Assembly: GCA_023333565.1 (NCBI GenBank)
Contig: JAJKFH010000205.1
Location: forward strand, 310,001 to 374,000
Reading direction: 5' to 3'
DNA: 64,000 nucleotides
Source: Puffinus mauretanicus
Lineage: Eukaryota > Chordata > Aves > Procellariiformes > Procellariidae
Below the pieces are notes generated by a model. That model had not been told where the DNA came from and searched no databases. It was given only the letters and a program-made list of their open reading frames with translations. This document shows positions 23,011-35,886 of the stretch, piece by piece; the stretch's first letter is position 1, and every line of letters begins with the position of its first letter. The translations under genes were made by a program, and so were the position numbers.

Positions 23011-23180
23011 CCAATATGGTATCACTTGCTTCTGCTTGTGGAAAGAAGTAAACAAAAAATAAAATTGAGATTACCAGAGGGTTGGGCCTTGGCCGAGCAA
23101 GAACAAGTGACTGTGTGAGAGAGCAAGGAGGAAAGGAGCATTCCCAGACACTGAATGTCCCAGGGACCAATTCGACTTGA

Positions 23181-23194
23181 ACACACACACACAC
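23181..23194. repeat. (AC)7 microsatellite
   Basis: A perfect dinucleotide run of seven AC units. Confidence 0.95.
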
Positions 23195-24169
23195 AAGTTG
23201 TGATTCCTTCTGTTTCCCTGCTTTTCAAACAGTTGCAGCCAGCTGTCAGCTCCTGCGTGGGTAGTTTTACGGAAAAGCAGAGTTTTCAGACCTTGGCCTT
23301 TCCATACCACTTGCACTCTGGTTATATTCCTGGACCTGCTCTCTCGCTGGCTGTATTTCCTTCCTCTCCTTGTCTCTCTCTCCCCTTTCTCTCCTACTTA
23401 CCCCCTGCTCTACAGTGCAGCCGGCGGGTGCTCTGAACCCAGCAATCTGTTGCTTGTTGATGCTTTGGATGGGAGCAGAACGCGTGGCCATGGCAAAGGG
23501 TATATGGTTGTACTGGGCACCGCAGCACTGGGATGGTGCTGTCTGGATGCAGACTAGACTGTGTGTGATGCTGTGCATAGGCGTAATATACCCATTCCTG
23601 CCTCCAAAGAAAGCACAACAAAAGCAACCAGAGGATGGGCAAAATGGTTTTGTTTTTTTTTAAATTTCCATTATTTAAATGAGGGAAGCAAGACACATAT
23701 TTTGCTGGTAAAATCTATGTATGATGCTATGAGGCTTTGAAAAACAGTTAAGAGTCTGCTGTTCCTCAGGAGATTCCTTCTTGCTATCTGGATGAGAGCT
23801 TTTTTCTTTCTTTCACATAAAAACAAATACCTCCAAGTCCTCAACGCCTCAGTGCTCCCATGGCACATCCCTGACTCCCATGGGCTTCTGAACTCCTGTC
23901 GGTGTTGACCTGGAAGGGGCTCATTTACTACATTAAAAAGGTAGTAATAATCATGGCTGAGGTGACCATACGGGGAACCCCAAACTGTCACAGTTCTCTA
24001 GAATTGGCCTTGGCCATCAAATGTGCGTGGATGGATATCCATGTGGCCCGGGGAAAATAATTTTGGGGCCAGCTTTTGCTCCCAACACAATTCCTCCCTG
24101 TTGCAGCAGAATTGTTGCTGAATCTGGAGAGGCTGTGAACAGCTCTGCCAAGTGGCAACGCTTCTCCCC

Positions 24170-24310
24170 CCACCCAGTTTAAATGAGATATGAATAATTG
24201 ATTTGCCTCCTGAATAATTAATTGGATATTCAATAATGAAAGTAATTGTTTGGCTCATTCCCCCATTGATAATCAAGCTAATCTTCTCCTTCAATATGTG
24301 GGCCATACGG
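24170..24310. promoter_or_regulatory. Paired homeodomain-site cluster
   Basis: ATAATTGATTT (near 24194), AATAATTAATTGG (24213-24225), CAATAATGAAAGTAATTG and TTGATAATCAAGC (a partial palindrome near 24267) lie within about 110 bases. TAATTAATTG-type text fits dimeric paired-class homeodomain binding. No gene or repeat is seen. Confidence 0.3.
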
Positions 24311-26826
24311 ATATGTAAAACAGTGAGACAGTTTATAGGCCGATAATACAGCTAATGTGCGCGGTGCGAGGTCACCTTGTCCAAATATCTCAGCAACTCC
24401 CAGGGCCGCTCTCCGCTGGGTTATCTACGGCACAGCCAAGCTGTGTGCAGCAAAGGTTTTGTTTTTTTTTTCCTCCTCATTTTGATTGCTGAACATCTCC
24501 CACCAGGGAGGAGTCTTCCTTTACAGTTTAAACAAAAGTCGTCAGATGCCACTTGCTCCAATTAAGGCTTGCAAGGGAGGTTTGTTCTTCCTCTAGTCGA
24601 TAGTATGCAGGTTAAAGAAAGCAAGCGGCTCTCTGAATTCACGGGGCCGCTCTCTTCTAGAGGCATTAGAGCTCAACTCCACAGAGAGGCTCCAGAGCCA
24701 GAGCTTTCCTTTGCCACTAACCCTTTAGAAATCAAAATCAAACCTAAACATGTTAATGCTGGTTTTGCAACTGCTGCATTTGGTTTTTTTTGAGCTTCTA
24801 ACGTTGCAAGTCTCGTGAAGCCTGGGAGACTGAGCTGACATTTTCGTGGCACAAAGTGGACATGCTCTCTGGAGAGGAGCTCAGCATTGGCAGTGGAGTT
24901 TGAGTGGATGACACAGTCCCAGGTTATCTCACAGGCACTTTCGGGATGTCCATCTGAGATCCCCCCGGGCAGTGGGTTTACCAGCATGGGCAGAGTTATG
25001 GTACCAGATCTGCTAAGGAGATCTGGGGTTGAACCACAACGTAACACCACAGAAACAAGTAACGTGAACAGAGATCTACATTGGTGGGGCCTGAGCCAGA
25101 TGTTGGAGGGTTTTAATACTTGCACTTACAAACTGTAACACCAGGCAACCTTGCCTGCATCCCCTGTGTCCCAGCAAGCCTGTGATTCCTGCCCATTCCT
25201 GCTGGGTCTGGGCAGGGCGTAGCGTCCTGGCAAATAATGCAAGCCACAAAATGTGGAAGACACTTGCAGGTGATGCATGGCCCGTCCCAGAGCCCAGAGA
25301 TGCTGGTGTTAATGGGTTAATCCTCTGCCCCTGTCGCAGGACATTGCCTGGCAGAAAGGGCATTCAGGGAGCTCTGCTGTGAGCTACATGGGTTTCATCT
25401 TGGGCTTGTTTATAATGAAATTAAGGGCTGAGAGAAGCCTGTCCCCACTGTATTGTCTGTTTAAAGAGCGGTCGCACTAATGACAGAGCTTATCAACATC
25501 GCTGTGGGCAGATAAGCAGAAAAACATCTTGAGATGCCGTGCGCAGCTAGGTGAAGGCTGGGACAGTCCGGAGCAAGGGGGAAAGGCAGTTGTGCTGCTC
25601 TGGCTCCTGAGATATCTCCTGAGTGACCAACCTTACACCCTTCTTAGGCTCTGCTGACTGGTCCATGCCCTGCAGAGATACAGCTCTGAGATGGTCTCGA
25701 ACCCTGCCCTAAGTTTCTGCTGGATCTCTCTGTAGTTGCTCTGAATGGAAGTTTCCTATGAGAGGGATTTGAAATAGCTTTACTGGGTTATTTTTAGGAC
25801 ATGGTTAGGAGCTTTCAAGCATCTTTGATTCTGTCCTGAGTCCATGGTCCAAAGGTAGAGTTCAACTGGAGTGGGCACTCCCAGCAAGGACTCTTTCATC
25901 CTGGAGCACAGGAGATTTAATCCGTTGTACAAAAACACACTTTCTGAGGTTGCAGTGAGCAAGGCAGTTCCTGGAGGACAGGAGATGAAGATGCAGTTTG
26001 GGAACATCAAAGCAGTGAGCTCCAGCGTTTTATATTTTGCCATTAGCCTCAAACCTCCGAGGCGGTGAGTAGCCCTTGAGTCAGAGAGAGCTACACGTGG
26101 CTGGTACATCCCGACACTTGGAGGCTTCAGCCTCTGGGTCCCTTCTTCTCCTGGCAGCAGCAGTGAGTGAAAACAGTTACCTGGAGATTGAAGCACAATT
26201 ATAAATGTGCATGTGGGAACCATTTAAAACAAGAAAATAAAGCAGCAGAGTGTTCCTGAAGAAGGATCTGTTTGAGATGACAGTGCAATCTGGGAAACCT
26301 TCCACTGCAAAAGCTACTTGAATTTAGGTGCCTTTCATTTTAACCAGTTTAATTTCTTTATGAGGGTTTTCATTTGAAAAAGTGGCAGCACCGACAGGAC
26401 TCGGAAAGATTCGTCTTCAGCCAATTTACTCTGCAACAGATTTATCATTTCATCAGTAATTTAAGCAGAGACACTTGATTGTGCATTCATTTATGTTGCT
26501 CAGAGCTGCTTGGTTGTGTGTTACTTGTGGAAAGCGTGAGGACAGATCACCGGGGAAGGGGTAATGCCAGGAGTTCTCCTAAGAAACCTCTGCAAAGATG
26601 ACTTTGTCCATGGAGAAGGGAAAACGACAGGAACCCATCAGCTGGGTAAAGACAATAAAACCCAACTTCATTTAAAGCTTTTTCCCGTCACGGGCTAATT
26701 TGGTGTGAAGATGGCAGCATCACCCTTCCCTTCCCTCCCTTCTCCAGGCTATTACGGGGTTTGTGACGGGTTCCCAAGATCAAAGCTCCCTCGGTGATTT
26801 AATTGATGTGCGGCTGCTGCCTGAGA

Positions 26827-26870
26827 GGGGAGGGAGGCAGGGGCTCTGGGAGGGAAGGGGACCCGGAGGG
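26827..26870 (+). promoter_or_regulatory. G-quadruplex-capable G-run cluster
   Basis: Seven runs of three or more G (26827, 26832, 26840, 26848, 26852, 26857, 26868) are separated by 1 to 7 bases, enough for several G-quadruplex folds. A CpG-containing segment (CCTCCGCCTGGCGATCGCGCC, about 26917-26937) follows. Such clusters often mark open regulatory DNA. Confidence 0.55.
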
Positions 26871-26949
26871 ATACACTGCAGCCCCGCAGGAAGAAATACT
26901 GCAGAAAGGCACCCGCCTCCGCCTGGCGATCGCGCCGTTATTTATGCAC

Positions 26950-27330
26950 AGACATAAACGGTTTCATGCATCCCACTGAAATCTCTGTTATTTGTCAATG
27001 AGATCCCCCCCTCCCGCTCAGCCTTAGCTAACATTTACAGTAAATCTGTTACACTGACCATTAAATCTGAAGCTGCCCTGAGCGATAGTTTCAATGGGTG
27101 TGTTGACAGCCCGAGTGTTAATAATGATGCAAACACTAACCTGTTTATTGATTTGCTTTTTGTACCCTTCAGCCTAGCTCACTCCTTCTCACTCTCGGAG
27201 GAGAAATCCTAGAATTAGTAATCAGGTGACAGCTCAGAGTCCCCGTCTGTTCCCAGCAGTGTCATCCAACCCAAACTCCTGGAGATAAATTACAGGTGCC
27301 GTATTCTGCCTCTGCCAGCCATTCAATATG
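26950..27330. promoter_or_regulatory. Enhancer-like element
   Basis: Non-repetitive text with TTTGTCAATG, CCATTAAATCTG, GTTAATAATGATGCAAAC, GTTTATTGATTTGC (forkhead-like) and AGTAATCAGGTGACAG (E-box CAGGTG). It has no open frame and no repeat similarity. I suspect conserved regulatory DNA. Confidence 0.25.
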
Positions 27331-27383
27331 CTGTTACTCAATGCAAGATGTAGTATTTGTCATTGGTGCCAGCAGACAGGAGG

Positions 27384-27397
27384 AAAAAAAAAAAAAA
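27384..27397 (+). repeat. Poly(A) run
   Basis: Fourteen consecutive A bases. No retroposon body is recognisable upstream. Confidence 0.9.
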
Positions 27398-29921
27398 GAA
27401 CCATTAACACAGACATGAAAAGCTTTTAACTTTGACAAGAGAAGCATAGGAAAGTTTTAAATTTAGCCCCCCCACTGAAGGCCAATGCCTATCCATTAAA
27501 GCAGCTTGTCAGGCGGCGGGTGGGGTGGAACGGAGCTGGGACCAGGATACTTAGAAGAAACCTGATGTGATCACGGTTCTTCTTCTTCCTCCTGCTAGGT
27601 GGGTGCTTGCCTACAGCAATGCTCAGGAGCACGAAATTGGTGAAGGGTTTGTTGGGTTCCTGTGAACAAATTGGTCTATTCATGAGCCCAAATTCCTTGA
27701 GGTTGAGATGGAGATCCGTGGAGGGGATGCAAAGCAGCAGTTTTGATTCACACCCTGGGGGGCTGGAAGCCAGCCCGGGCAGTGGGAACACAAGGTGAGC
27801 AGGGACACAGCCCTGAGTGCTGGTCCTGCTTGTCCCCTGCTAGGAAGCAGCTCAACTGACTTACGTGCTTCTGAAATATTGACCCTAAAGCAGTCCCATC
27901 TGAGCTAACTGGCAGGGTTCCCCAGATTGTAAAGTGCAAAGAGAGATGCAAATAGAGCCTGAACAGGAGCCAGAAGCTAACTTCTCCAGGGCATCAGTCC
28001 TACATCAAGTCAGGAGCTGCAGATACTTTCCCCATGATGGACTCCATGTGACATTCAGCACTATACACCACAGCTTTACTGATGAGCTACGTAGGCTTGC
28101 GTAAGAAGTTGGAGTTAAATGAAAGCTAGGCTTCATGTTCCCATCTAGCAATGCTTTTTGACCTACGGTTTTTATGGTCAAGAGAGAAACCTGCCAGTAA
28201 ATAAGCAGAATTTATAAACCCTGCAAGGGCTCTGATATACTCCCCAGGAGCCAGGGCCCCAAGGGCTTTCGGTGGCATTTATAAGCTTCACTCAGTTGTC
28301 AGACTCCTTAGTTCCTTTTATTTCTGCTAAGTTTATAAGCTCTGAAAAAGCAGTCTGCAGCGTTTATTAACTGCACGGCAAAGCTGAAGCAAAGCAGCTG
28401 GTCCAAAAAAACCACAATTCTACCTGTACTGCTTAAAGATGGTTCAAATCAAAGCCCCACGTTCTGTTTATTTTATCCTGTCTTCTAATATGCACACATC
28501 ACCAAACAGATAGACATGTGTTATTTTAGAAAATAAAATTACACCTATGTTAAAAATCCTTGTAGATAACTTAGTTCATTAGGAGGCAACTGAACTGAAC
28601 ATTCAACAAACCACTAAAAGTGGGAGTTTGTCAAGACCTAAATATTAATATCTATGTGAATACGTAATTGTGTCCATAAGGAGAAAATAAAATCCAATAG
28701 AGTCAGTGAAAATAAAATATGTTTTTAAAAATTGTATCATGCATGTTTCAATACAACTAATGTTTTTTAAATAGGGTCTTTCAGCTCTGTGAAACACAAA
28801 GTGTTGGATCCCAGGGGCTACGAAATTACCTGTGGCAGCCAGCAGTTTGGTGAAGAAGTGTTTAAGTAGTTTAGTTGTCACATGGAAGTAGCCTCAGGAA
28901 GTAGCAAGATTAGCCACTGATTTTGACATATATAAAATAACTGTGCTCAAATTATAAATCCCAGGGTATCTTAGACTACCTGGGATGTCTGCAATGATGC
29001 TGAGGAAAACAGATCTCTTTCTACAATGGAATGGACATATAGATTTGGTCCAGTTATTGGTGTAAAACAAAGCAGTGACAGATTCCTCCTCGCCCCCATT
29101 TCAATAAACGTAGAGAGTGAAATTCTGTCTACAAGATTAAACAAAGTTTTAGCATTAAGCATCCAAGATTTCAGGACTATTTATTTATTTAATAAATTTC
29201 AACATCTTTTTTTCCTCTCCTTTTTACTTTTCCTCCTAATAGGACAATCTGCTAAATTTTGTGTCCTTCATCACATCTCCAAAGCTGGAGAGTTGATCAT
29301 ATTGGTGAGGGCTGGGCAGTTGTGAAGGATGATTTAACATTTCAAGTTTAATTAAATATGCAGATGTGCTTGGACCCCGACTTTTGAATGTGGATGAGAG
29401 CTAAAGCCCACGACTTGACTGACCTGCGTTTTTCACTGTAGGGGCTGTTTAGTGTTCTCAGGTTGGTACCGAGAAGTACGTGAATTTAGCAAAACTGAAG
29501 CAAAGGAAGAAGAAACCGTCTAAGAGCTGGGGATTGTGTGTGCTGGGAGGGATGATGAAATAACGAGGGTATTTGTAGACAGAATTACTAGAAGTGGGAA
29601 AAGCACAGAAATAAAAGCAAAGCCCAAGAGGAACAGAAAGCACATGAAATTAGCGGAAAGGAGAACAAAGCCTCATCCTGTGAGACACAGGAGAAGGCCA
29701 ATCTTAAATAATTATAGTAACAGTTTAACTTTAAAATCAGGATGTATATTTGCCGTGGTTCCTCCGGCAGTGCAAGTCTCTCCTCCTCCCTTTCTTTGTA
29801 CAGATTTCCCCAGACAATTCACAGTCCTTCCCTTCCTTTATTTATGTGGGTTCATATTTCATGGCTTTTGTTTACTGTATTCCCATCGTGATTTATGACC
29901 AAAGAGAAACATTGCATCCAG

Positions 29922-30028
29922 GTGATGATCCAGTCCATTATCTCTACGGAGATGCTGACCACCGTAGGGGAGCACCAAGACCTGTTGTACCACATGATGG
30001 AGAACAAGCAGAAAAAGGGGGCTTCCAG
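29922..30028 (+). CDS. Possible small exon, unknown
   Basis: A 107-base segment between CATCCAG and a GT at 30029 reads as 35 codons plus two bases, beginning VMIQSIISTEMLTTVGEHQD and ending in a lysine-rich MENKQKKGAS. Codon choice (CTG, ACC, AAC, AAG, CAG) is coding-like and better than in the surroundings. However, the acceptor lacks a pyrimidine tract and the donor (GTTACA) is weak. I recognise no domain. A chance frame is the more likely explanation. Confidence 0.15.
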
Positions 30029-30409
30029 GTTACAAGGGAAAAGCACAATTTTTGTAATTTGGACAGTTGGATGCAAAGAAAAAAATACCCTTTCTCCTAT
30101 TATTTCTCTCCCTGAATGGGCTTTGATATTAAAAAAAAAGTCTCAGGAGACCTAATATATTCAGTGTACTAACACACAGCTGCCTTAGCTAAAATGACCC
30201 ATTTTAAATGCATGCTACAACAGGGTAAATCTCCCTGTCTCGATACCACCCTTGGCTGGTCTGGAATACTCCACTTTTTCCTTCCAGTTTTCTGCTTTGC
30301 CATTAATAAATCAAGATTTCTTTGCCCTGCTCTGCACCTTCACAGCTTTTGCAGATCATTAATACCAAGACAGGGCTGTTAATCTCTTGGTCTCAAGGTG
30401 CATCGCCCC

Positions 30410-30515
30410 ACTTGCAGACAGAGAGGCTGGGGCACAGATGGGACCATGCCCATGGTCACAGAGCAGGGGGGATACACCCCGAGGCCACGTTAACTCCCAG
30501 AAATGTCCCCACAGG
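30410..30515 (-). repeat. Worn MIR/CORE-SINE-like fragment
   Basis: The plus strand reads GAGAGGCTGGGGCACAGATG, CCCATGGTCACAGAGCAGG and a later ACTCCCAGAAATGTCC, the familiar complement of MIR-type SINE tails ('gaggcacagagaggttaag ... aaggtcacacagcagg'). It is diverged and truncated. Confidence 0.5.
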
Positions 30516-32239
30516 ACCTGGCCTGGCCATCCTACACTGACAGCAGCCATCGTATTTGGGGGTGGACCTTGGGATAAATCTCAGTGCGAGGTGTCTCTCT
30601 GCTGTGAGCCCCGTGCTCAGCTCTGTAGCACTTTTGCTGCCTGTGCCCTACTTTAGCAGTGGCTTTGCAAAGGAGTATCTCCTTCTCCGATGTTATTGAG
30701 GTCTTATTCCTATTGCTTGGATTTCTTATCCAATTCAGCCCTTTTATCCCTAGCGATACGTAGAAGAGGCTAACACCCTTGCTTTATTTTTCAGGTCTCT
30801 TCCCATCAGAGAAGGACAGGAACAAAGCTTGACAATGAAAGGCAATTTCTCCTAACCCGGTGGGCGAGCGCAGCGTGGTAAGAGTGCTTTTAAACAAAAA
30901 AAATCCAATAACTTCCATATAAATTGTCCAGGAGAGAAAACTTTGTGTTTTTGATATTTGTAGCTGTTTCAGCATTTTTCCGTGGAAGATGAAAAACTTT
31001 TGCATTGAGCAAAACACAGATTTATGATCAATAAAGTGAAGTTTAACAGTTTATAGGGGTCATACATTCTTTTTTTAAAAAACTGATATTAAAAACTATT
31101 TTTCCCTCCCAACCATGTGAGAAATCCTCTCCGGTGTCAGTCAGAGTTTCAGCATAGTAAAGCAGCTAACAGCATTGTGGATAATTGCTGGACGGGGTTT
31201 CCTGCGGGACGAGTTGCCACCCAAGCCATCCCTCTCTTACCTTCACGGAGTCATGTCCAATAAAACTCCCAGATGCCCATTAAGACCTGGGTATGGACCT
31301 CGAGGTCTGAGGCTGGGCTTGCCCAGTGCTTCAGAGAGTTTGGGAGCAGAAGGTTGCCGCAGGTCCCTTTCTGGACCATGAAATAAAGCCATTCTTAACA
31401 ACTCTCCAACAAGGCTCTGCAAGTCTTACTGTAGCACAAAATACAGGCAGAGAGCAGGCAGCTGCCAGAGAAATAACTGATTCGCACAAGTGGTTTGGGA
31501 ACTGCTTGTGAGCATGGGGTATGGGTGAAATTTTATTGGCACTGCCTCGTGTCGGGCTGCGAGTGGTCAGGGAGCGCTGGGGATGACTTCTGCCCATCTC
31601 AGCTCTGATCCGCAGGAGCACTGAGCAGTCAAATCTTGTACTTCTGGTGTTTCCCCCTTACCTTTTCCTCTCACCGGAGGATGCCCACATTGTGCTTTCC
31701 ACATCGACAAACGTGCCAGGAGCTGTTGCAGGGATCCTTAACACACTAGAAACAGAAAAGACTCTTATTCTCCAAAGAACAGACCACTGCAATTGATTGT
31801 TTTACATCTCCTACCAGAAAATCTCGTCCACAGACTGTCTGATAAAAGTTATTTGAACTTAGTTTTTACATTAGACCTAAGATGTAATTTTGAGTATAAA
31901 ATTATTGAGTATAGGGCCAATTCTGCTGCCATCAAAACCAATAAGAAATCTCCCTTGATTAGATTTATTGTCGAGGCAGAGAGGTGAGATAGTTCTTGTT
32001 TCATGCTCCCGTTTCCTTGATTATGCAGTCTCTGGGCTTCCTACACGTGACGGCATGTGGAAGTGCTAGTATTGCCCTTATCCCTTCAACATGTTCCTCT
32101 TTGTTAAGGACTATCTCATCATAAGATCTACAGCAAAAAATAAGAAAGTGTCCATTGCCTGAACAAGGCAGGGATTTTGCTTTTTTTTTTTCTGTTTTCT
32201 ACAGAGCATCTGTCGAAGCCAATAAATTTGTCAAGGAGA

Positions 32240-32271
32240 GAAGTTGGACTAAATAATCCCCAAGGTCTGCA
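32240..32271 (+). repeat. Short CR1-like 3' remnant
   Basis: GAAGTTGGACTAAATAATCC followed by CCAAGGTCTGC resembles the end of CR1 elements (text of the type 'ggttggactagatgatcttcaaggtcc'). It is only about 30 bases long, so chance similarity is possible. Confidence 0.3.
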
Positions 32272-32829
32272 CAAAGGAGAGCGTCGCAGTGTATTCGCAC
32301 CAGTCGGGTCCCCTTCTTCCCATGATCTGCCTTGAAATTTATCACCCGGCTGTGAGCTTTAACTGCGTAAATCCCCGGTGAATTGATGAGAGAAGGGAAC
32401 CTTGCTGAGGTTTATACGGTGGGTCTTAAACCCTTAAACGCTGGCGGCAGCGCGCGTTCCCCATAAAGCTGTGACTTTGGTAATTTACACACGGGGAGCT
32501 CGGCCACGTTTCCTCTGTGGAAAATTGGGTTGAAATAAGTGGGAGTTCGCAGCTGAGCGGTGGCACTTGAGAAGTGGAGTATACGGCCATTTTCACTTGA
32601 TTAAATAAACTTAGTTCTTGGAAGATCTGAAAAGTGGCTTTTAGAGAGTTCTGTCTAAAAGCTTGCAAGTTTTTCCATTTCTTCTGAAGAGAAATTTACA
32701 CTCAGAAAATTAAAGGATCTACAAAGTGATATTTTCTGAAGCAAATACTGACATTATGAGCATCTTAAGCACTTGCACTGCGTATCTGTGCTAAACTGCA
32801 TCTCCTGACTGACAAAGCCGTCTCCTGCT

Positions 32830-33300
32830 AAAAGCAACTGTTTTAAAATTATGACTAGCGCATATATAATGTTTGTGTTTAACAAGACGACAGAAATGCC
32901 ACCTTAGTAAAAACTGATTATGGTTACAGCTGAACAATTCACATCATGCAAGATTTATAATATTAAGGTTATGCAATCATCTAATCGGAGAGACAAGCCT
33001 TGAGTAATAATATGAAATGCATGTGCTTCAATCTGCAACAGTAGATTCATTGCTGTTTTCTTATTAGCTCATGCTAGCATTAGGGCTGCATTATCCATTT
33101 TGCCATAGTCTAATTCAGCATTTCCATCTGAAAACATATGCACAATAAGTGATCTATGCCAAACAATGAAATGGAGACAAAGCCATTTGAGTGACTTCAC
33201 GGCTATAAAAATATACATAATCTGTATGTCTTTCGGCAATTCTCAATACTTTAGACTACATTTCTTTGCACGAAAAGTTTTCCCAAAATAAAGAAGAAGA
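32830..33300. promoter_or_regulatory. Enhancer-like AT-rich element
   Basis: Long AT-rich unique text with ATGCAAGATTTATAATATTAAGG, a TATTAGCTCATGCTAGCATTAGG segment, and repeated GAAATGCATGTG/GATCTATGCC strings. It is free of recognisable repeats and frames. Regulatory character is inferred only. Confidence 0.2.
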
Positions 33301-33621
33301 TAAAAATTACACCTTTTTTTCCCTGCAGACTATATTTTGGGGGCTGAACCAGAACAGGAATCCAGCCTGTTAATTTCTCATCCTGCAGGTGGGACATCAG
33401 ATCATCTTACCAGTGCTATACCAACTCTCTGGGAAGTGGCAGGTGTAACTTAGGATAGTAGAGAATGACTTGCAACTTGCATCTTCCAGCCCAGATAAAA
33501 TTGCTAATATTTAAACTGAAAGGGCATCTCTGTTGTTTCTTAAAAGTGAAACATTTCAGATATTTTGTAAATGTCAGACATTATCATCCAACAAAAAGTA
33601 GTAGTATGTATATGTATAGCA

Positions 33622-33638
33622 ATATATATATATATATA
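33622..33638. repeat. (AT)n microsatellite
   Basis: A run of about eight AT units, within a wider ATGTATATGTATAG-rich tract from about 33603. Confidence 0.9.
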
Positions 33639-35743
33639 AACTGTAATTGGTTAATTATTGTACAGAGAAGTCATAGTGTACTTCAGGTTAAAAATATGCT
33701 ATTTCGGGGGCTGACAAGTTCAGACATCATATTTCAAAGGCACATATTATAAAAGTTGACAAGTGTTTATAATGCAATAATCAAACTAATTGACTGAGAT
33801 CTCTGATTAAAATGAGACTTTTCATGCAAAGCTCAGACTGAGGTTCCCTCTTAACAGCATGCAGTGGGCTGAGTTGATTTTCTCTATCCTCTGCAGGCTT
33901 TGATGCTGCAAGGCACTGGGGTCTCAGGGCATCCGACAGTTCTGAGAGGATTGGGGACCTTACTGAACCAAAACCTTAAGGTAATTAGTTGTTTGGATCC
34001 CTGTACATGTAGGTTGATACATCAGACTTTTGCAACAATCACAGTTCTCAGGAAAAAAAACTATTTCAAAGGTAAACAGAAGGCATTTGTGTCCTGGAGT
34101 CTGATTTATTATACACACTATATATAGCTGTCATTAAATGAACGGGCTAACATGCAACTATTCATCACAGGGTGGGGAATGAACAGGCTATTCTCTGCTT
34201 GCCTGGAATTGTTCATATTTCTGAAAACTAAAAGCAGTGTCTAGGAAAGGAAAGAATGCCTAAAATGCCATAAGATATTTGCTTTATTCTTTTCAGGCAT
34301 TACCTCTCCATGTTCTCTGTGCCTGAGAGTATTATTCAAGTCATTCGATCTTAGAAATTGTTCCTAGCAATCCCCATTTTCCCCAAAACTCCCCACTAAG
34401 GACCTTAATCTGCCTCCTTTTGTTGTTATTGTCATTAAAATAGACTGAAATCAGTCCGTAATTTTTGTTTTACTTTGAAGGTGCATTTTGGTCTAAAGAC
34501 AGCTATTCATCTTCTCATTTGTATTACCAGCATTTCAGTTATGAGTCTGCATACGGTAAACTGCAATATCCTTTTGAATTCCAGCTAAAGCAATTCTCAG
34601 CTTGCTGTTTAGTTACATGAGAAACAGAAAATAAGTGATGCTGCCTGACCGAAACAGCTCTCTGAGTGCTGATTCAGGAAGATGAATAGAAATATTCAGA
34701 TTTTTCTTAGCAACAATTAATTGCTGAAGAAAACCAGAGATAATTTTAATTAATGAATAAATAGAATTATGAACTATTTATAGATACAAAGAGACACATG
34801 ATTTAATGAACTAGAAGAAATTACTAGTACAATCTAAAAATTGCAATCAAAATGGTTGTTTCAACAGAAAATTGGATTGTAGTTAAACTATATCTTTCAT
34901 GACAAGGCTCCCTTGCCACAGATATGTGGTTTTCCTCACCAAAATACAGGATGCTTTGGCTGAAATTAAACAAAATCTTTTGTTTTTTAGGAGAAAAAAT
35001 TTCCACTACTTTAGGCTGCAAATTTTGTTGTGAAAACTCAACATTTTCCAGGGCTTTTCCTATGTCGTAGTTCACAGCTCTGTCAATTTACTTATCAGTC
35101 AGTTGTGCAATTTAAAAAATATTCTCTCTGTAATGAGACTGGGACCTGTGCAATCACTGCCAGCAGCTTTCTCCCTGCATCATTTTTGCAGGTAGAAAGT
35201 TGCTAGCAGTGTTTGCACAGTTGAGGGGGACAGGAAGAACCCCCACCCTGTGGCAGCAGGGCAGAACCATGTGCCAGCGGGTCCCTCCATGGACCTCACT
35301 CCATCCCAGCTTCTCCAGCAGCACAACCGAGCTCGGTGCAAGGAACCAGGCTGATGGGGAATCCTGCTCTTTCTAGGCAGGTTTCTCCCAAAAAAAGGAG
35401 AGTTTTCGGTGCCACCCAGGCAGGGAGAGGCTGGGGTGCATTCGGCTCTAAGCACTGGCCAGCCTCACTAATGATTAACTCTGATTTTTCCTGCTAGCTC
35501 TTTTCCACACCCACCCTCAGCTGTTAAGGCTTTGGGGTTTTCCAGCTTGGGGAAGCCTAGCAGGAGGGAAGGGGGACAAGGAAACCCTCTGCCAAAAGAC
35601 AAAGCGGATAGAGGGAACGCCATCCCTCGGCAGAGGAGATGAAAGGGCACTGTTATTTGACAATAAGGGTGTGTGGGTGTCTCTCATCAAACCCGCTGAC
35701 ACCCAGTGCTGAGCCACACAAAATACCGGGGGGGGCTCGGCAA

Positions 35744-35886
35744 AGATAAAAGCCGTGGCCCTGGGGGCCCCGCTTTCTGCTCTGCTGCCGTGTCCGATGA
35801 ATTAAAGGTAGGTGAGGCACTGGCAGAGATACCTTCTCGCACTGCTGTGCTGAGTTTTTGCTCCTCTTTTCTCCTTCCCTCTGTAG
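35744..35886 (+). other. Possible short first exon and mini-intron
   Basis: A TATA-like GATAAAAG (near 35745) stands about 55 bases upstream of AAAG|GTAGGTGAG, a good donor at 35808. A 79-base intron-like segment follows, with CTGAG as a possible branch site, a long TTTTCTCCTTCCCTCTG tract and a TAG acceptor ending at 35886. The downstream segment has no clear coding frame, so this would be a non-coding or 5' UTR exon pair. 79 bases is near the lower limit for vertebrate introns. Each signal is good, but such combinations can occur by chance. Confidence 0.22.

Noticed and set aside
24673..25125. 150-codon minus-strand frame
   Set aside because: No recognisable motif, no matching splice sites at its ends, and the opposite strand is also partly open.
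25780..26223. 147-codon minus-strand frame
   Set aside because: No domain-like pattern, no acceptor/donor pair framing it, and the start is not supported.
29536..29898. 120-codon basic plus-strand frame
   Set aside because: Lysine/arginine richness comes from an A/G-rich tract. No conserved motif or exon boundary was seen.
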